From Bacteroidales bacterium (lineage in GTDB: Bacteria; Bacteroidota; Bacteroidia; Bacteroidales; Muribaculaceae), in assembly GCA_004555955.1 (NCBI GenBank), contig SFJG01000111.1, positions 1 through 5,792 of the forward strand: a stretch of 5,792 nucleotides of DNA, read 5' to 3'. Positions 5,216-5,792 of the stretch are shown here, piece by piece (position 1 is the first letter of the stretch; every line of letters begins with the position of its first letter). Made by a program: the position numbers and the translations under genes. Under the pieces are notes generated by a model. The model saw only the letters and a list, made by a program, of their open reading frames with translations. It did no database searches and was not told the origin of the DNA.

Positions 5216-5792
5216 TCATAACCGTCTTAAAAATTCGGTTTCGCTAAGCACTTCTATATCATTTCCTTTTTCTAGTAATTGTAGGGCTTTCTTTTGTTTA
5301 CTACTCATACCAGAATCACCGACGACCTTGTAATCTTGTTGTCCTACAACTAAAACATCTGTTTTTGAAGTCACGCTATTAGTAGGAATACCTCCTACAT
5401 CTGCAACCTTTTTAAGTAGTTCCTTCCTTGTCCCATATTGGCAAGAACCGGTGAAGCATACAGATTTGCCAAAGAAATAGTTACCTTCATCCACAGTATC
5501 TGGATTAACTTGTAGCTCCTTTATAAAATCCTTGTAGTTGCTACCATGAGCCTTTTCTTTTGCCAAGTGTGCTATGAATGTATTAGGTGCAAACTTTCCT
5601 CTATGGAAATTGTACTTGGATTCTAAATCATCTAAGGTGCTTCCATCTAATTCCAGACACTTTAACAGTAGCTTTGCGCATCCTAAACTATCACTATCTG
5701 CCTTATGATGTACACCAAATTTTAAATTTAGGTAGTCTAATACCACGTCAAGTGAATAACTATAGCAACCTTTTATTATGTAACGGGCTATT
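5216..5792 (-). CDS. DnaQ-type 3'-5' exonuclease with C-terminal BRCT domain, C-terminal part (5' end beyond right edge)
   Basis: The frame is open to the window edge, giving 191 residues plus the stop; a GTG at 5746 is only an internal valine, because upstream codons read naturally as IARYIIKGCYSYSLD. Visible residues 29-34 (second H of HHKADSD, H-x4-D) are the third exonuclease motif (Exo III epsilon) of the DEDDh family, at the end of the nuclease domain, whose earlier motifs lie outside the window. A linker of about 65 residues leads to a BRCT domain (about 104-191) with FGKSVCFTG (105-115 region), GG at 133-134, a TSKTDVLVVG strand (about 141-150) and a final helix ending FLRRL. Such proteins resemble PolC/DnaQ-like exonucleases joined to the BRCT domain of DNA ligase, and likely act in DNA repair or processing. 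Low G+C (about one third in 5221-5280) differs from the genes to the left and may mark acquired DNA. Confidence 0.8.
   Translation of the reverse strand, partial: IARYIIKGCYSYSLDVVLDYLNLKFGVHHKADSDSLGCAKLLLKCLELDGSTLDDLESKYNFHRGKFAPNTFIAHLAKEKAHGSNYKDFIKELQVNPDTVDEGNYFFGKSVCFTGSCQYGTRKELLKKVADVGGIPTNSVTSKTDVLVVGQQDYKVVGDSGMSSKQKKALQLLEKGNDIEVLSETEFLRRL

Noticed and set aside
5744..5746. GTG as start codon of the exonuclease/BRCT protein
   Set aside because: The frame stays open to the window edge and upstream residues fit the end of a nuclease domain, so the gene is cut by the window.
5086..5792. Short shared words TTTTATTATGT (5086-5096, 5771-5781) and AACGGGCTAT (5173-5182, 5782-5791)
   Set aside because: Only 10-11 bp, partly inside coding sequence and differently spaced; likely chance in AT-rich DNA, not an att repeat.

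Overview
The window looks like chromosomal DNA of a Bacteroidales-type bacterium (Prevotella/Bacteroides-like). The grounds are promoters of the TAnnTTTG type (2754-2784, 3170-3177, 4799-4806), weak or absent Shine-Dalgarno sites, a lipoprotein phosphoesterase followed by a small outer-membrane-type protein, and protein families common in that order. This assignment is an inference from sequence style; no marker gene is present.

Left edge to 2723, all read leftward. Positions 1-275 hold the 5' part of an AbiEi-family (type IV toxin-antitoxin) antitoxin gene. Its start is preceded by an almost perfect 18-bp inverted repeat (290-307 / 328-345) that overlaps the predicted promoter and is probably an autoregulatory operator. 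Upstream lies a two-gene unit with overlapping reading frames: a compact ABC-type ATPase fused to a DUF4435/TOPRIM-like domain (1116-2723), then biotin-protein ligase BirA (362-1150). A TTTG-N19-TAATTTTG promoter (2754-2784) drives the pair.

2724-3198 is a 475-bp divergent intergenic region with unexpected content. It has two identical 29-bp direct repeats exactly 290 bp apart, a perfect 40-bp palindrome shaped like a bidirectional intrinsic terminator, and between them a leftward frame with a helix-turn-helix-like stretch but no start codon, overlapped by a 42-codon ORF. It looks like the remains of a small inserted element or a tiny transcription unit.

3199-4648 is a rightward pair with a 26-nt overlap: a lipoprotein calcineurin-like metallophosphoesterase and a probable beta-barrel outer-membrane protein. 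4649-4848 carries short hairpins, an 8-bp tandem repeat and a promoter for a 64-residue charged helical protein (4849-5043). From about 5044 the DNA becomes much more A+T-rich. The window ends inside a leftward gene (5216 to the right edge) for the C-terminal part of a DnaQ-type exonuclease with a BRCT domain.

The most interesting items are the compact ATPase-TOPRIM fusion with a serine in place of the usual Walker B glutamate, the decayed or cryptic element between the 29-bp repeats, and the AbiEi operator.
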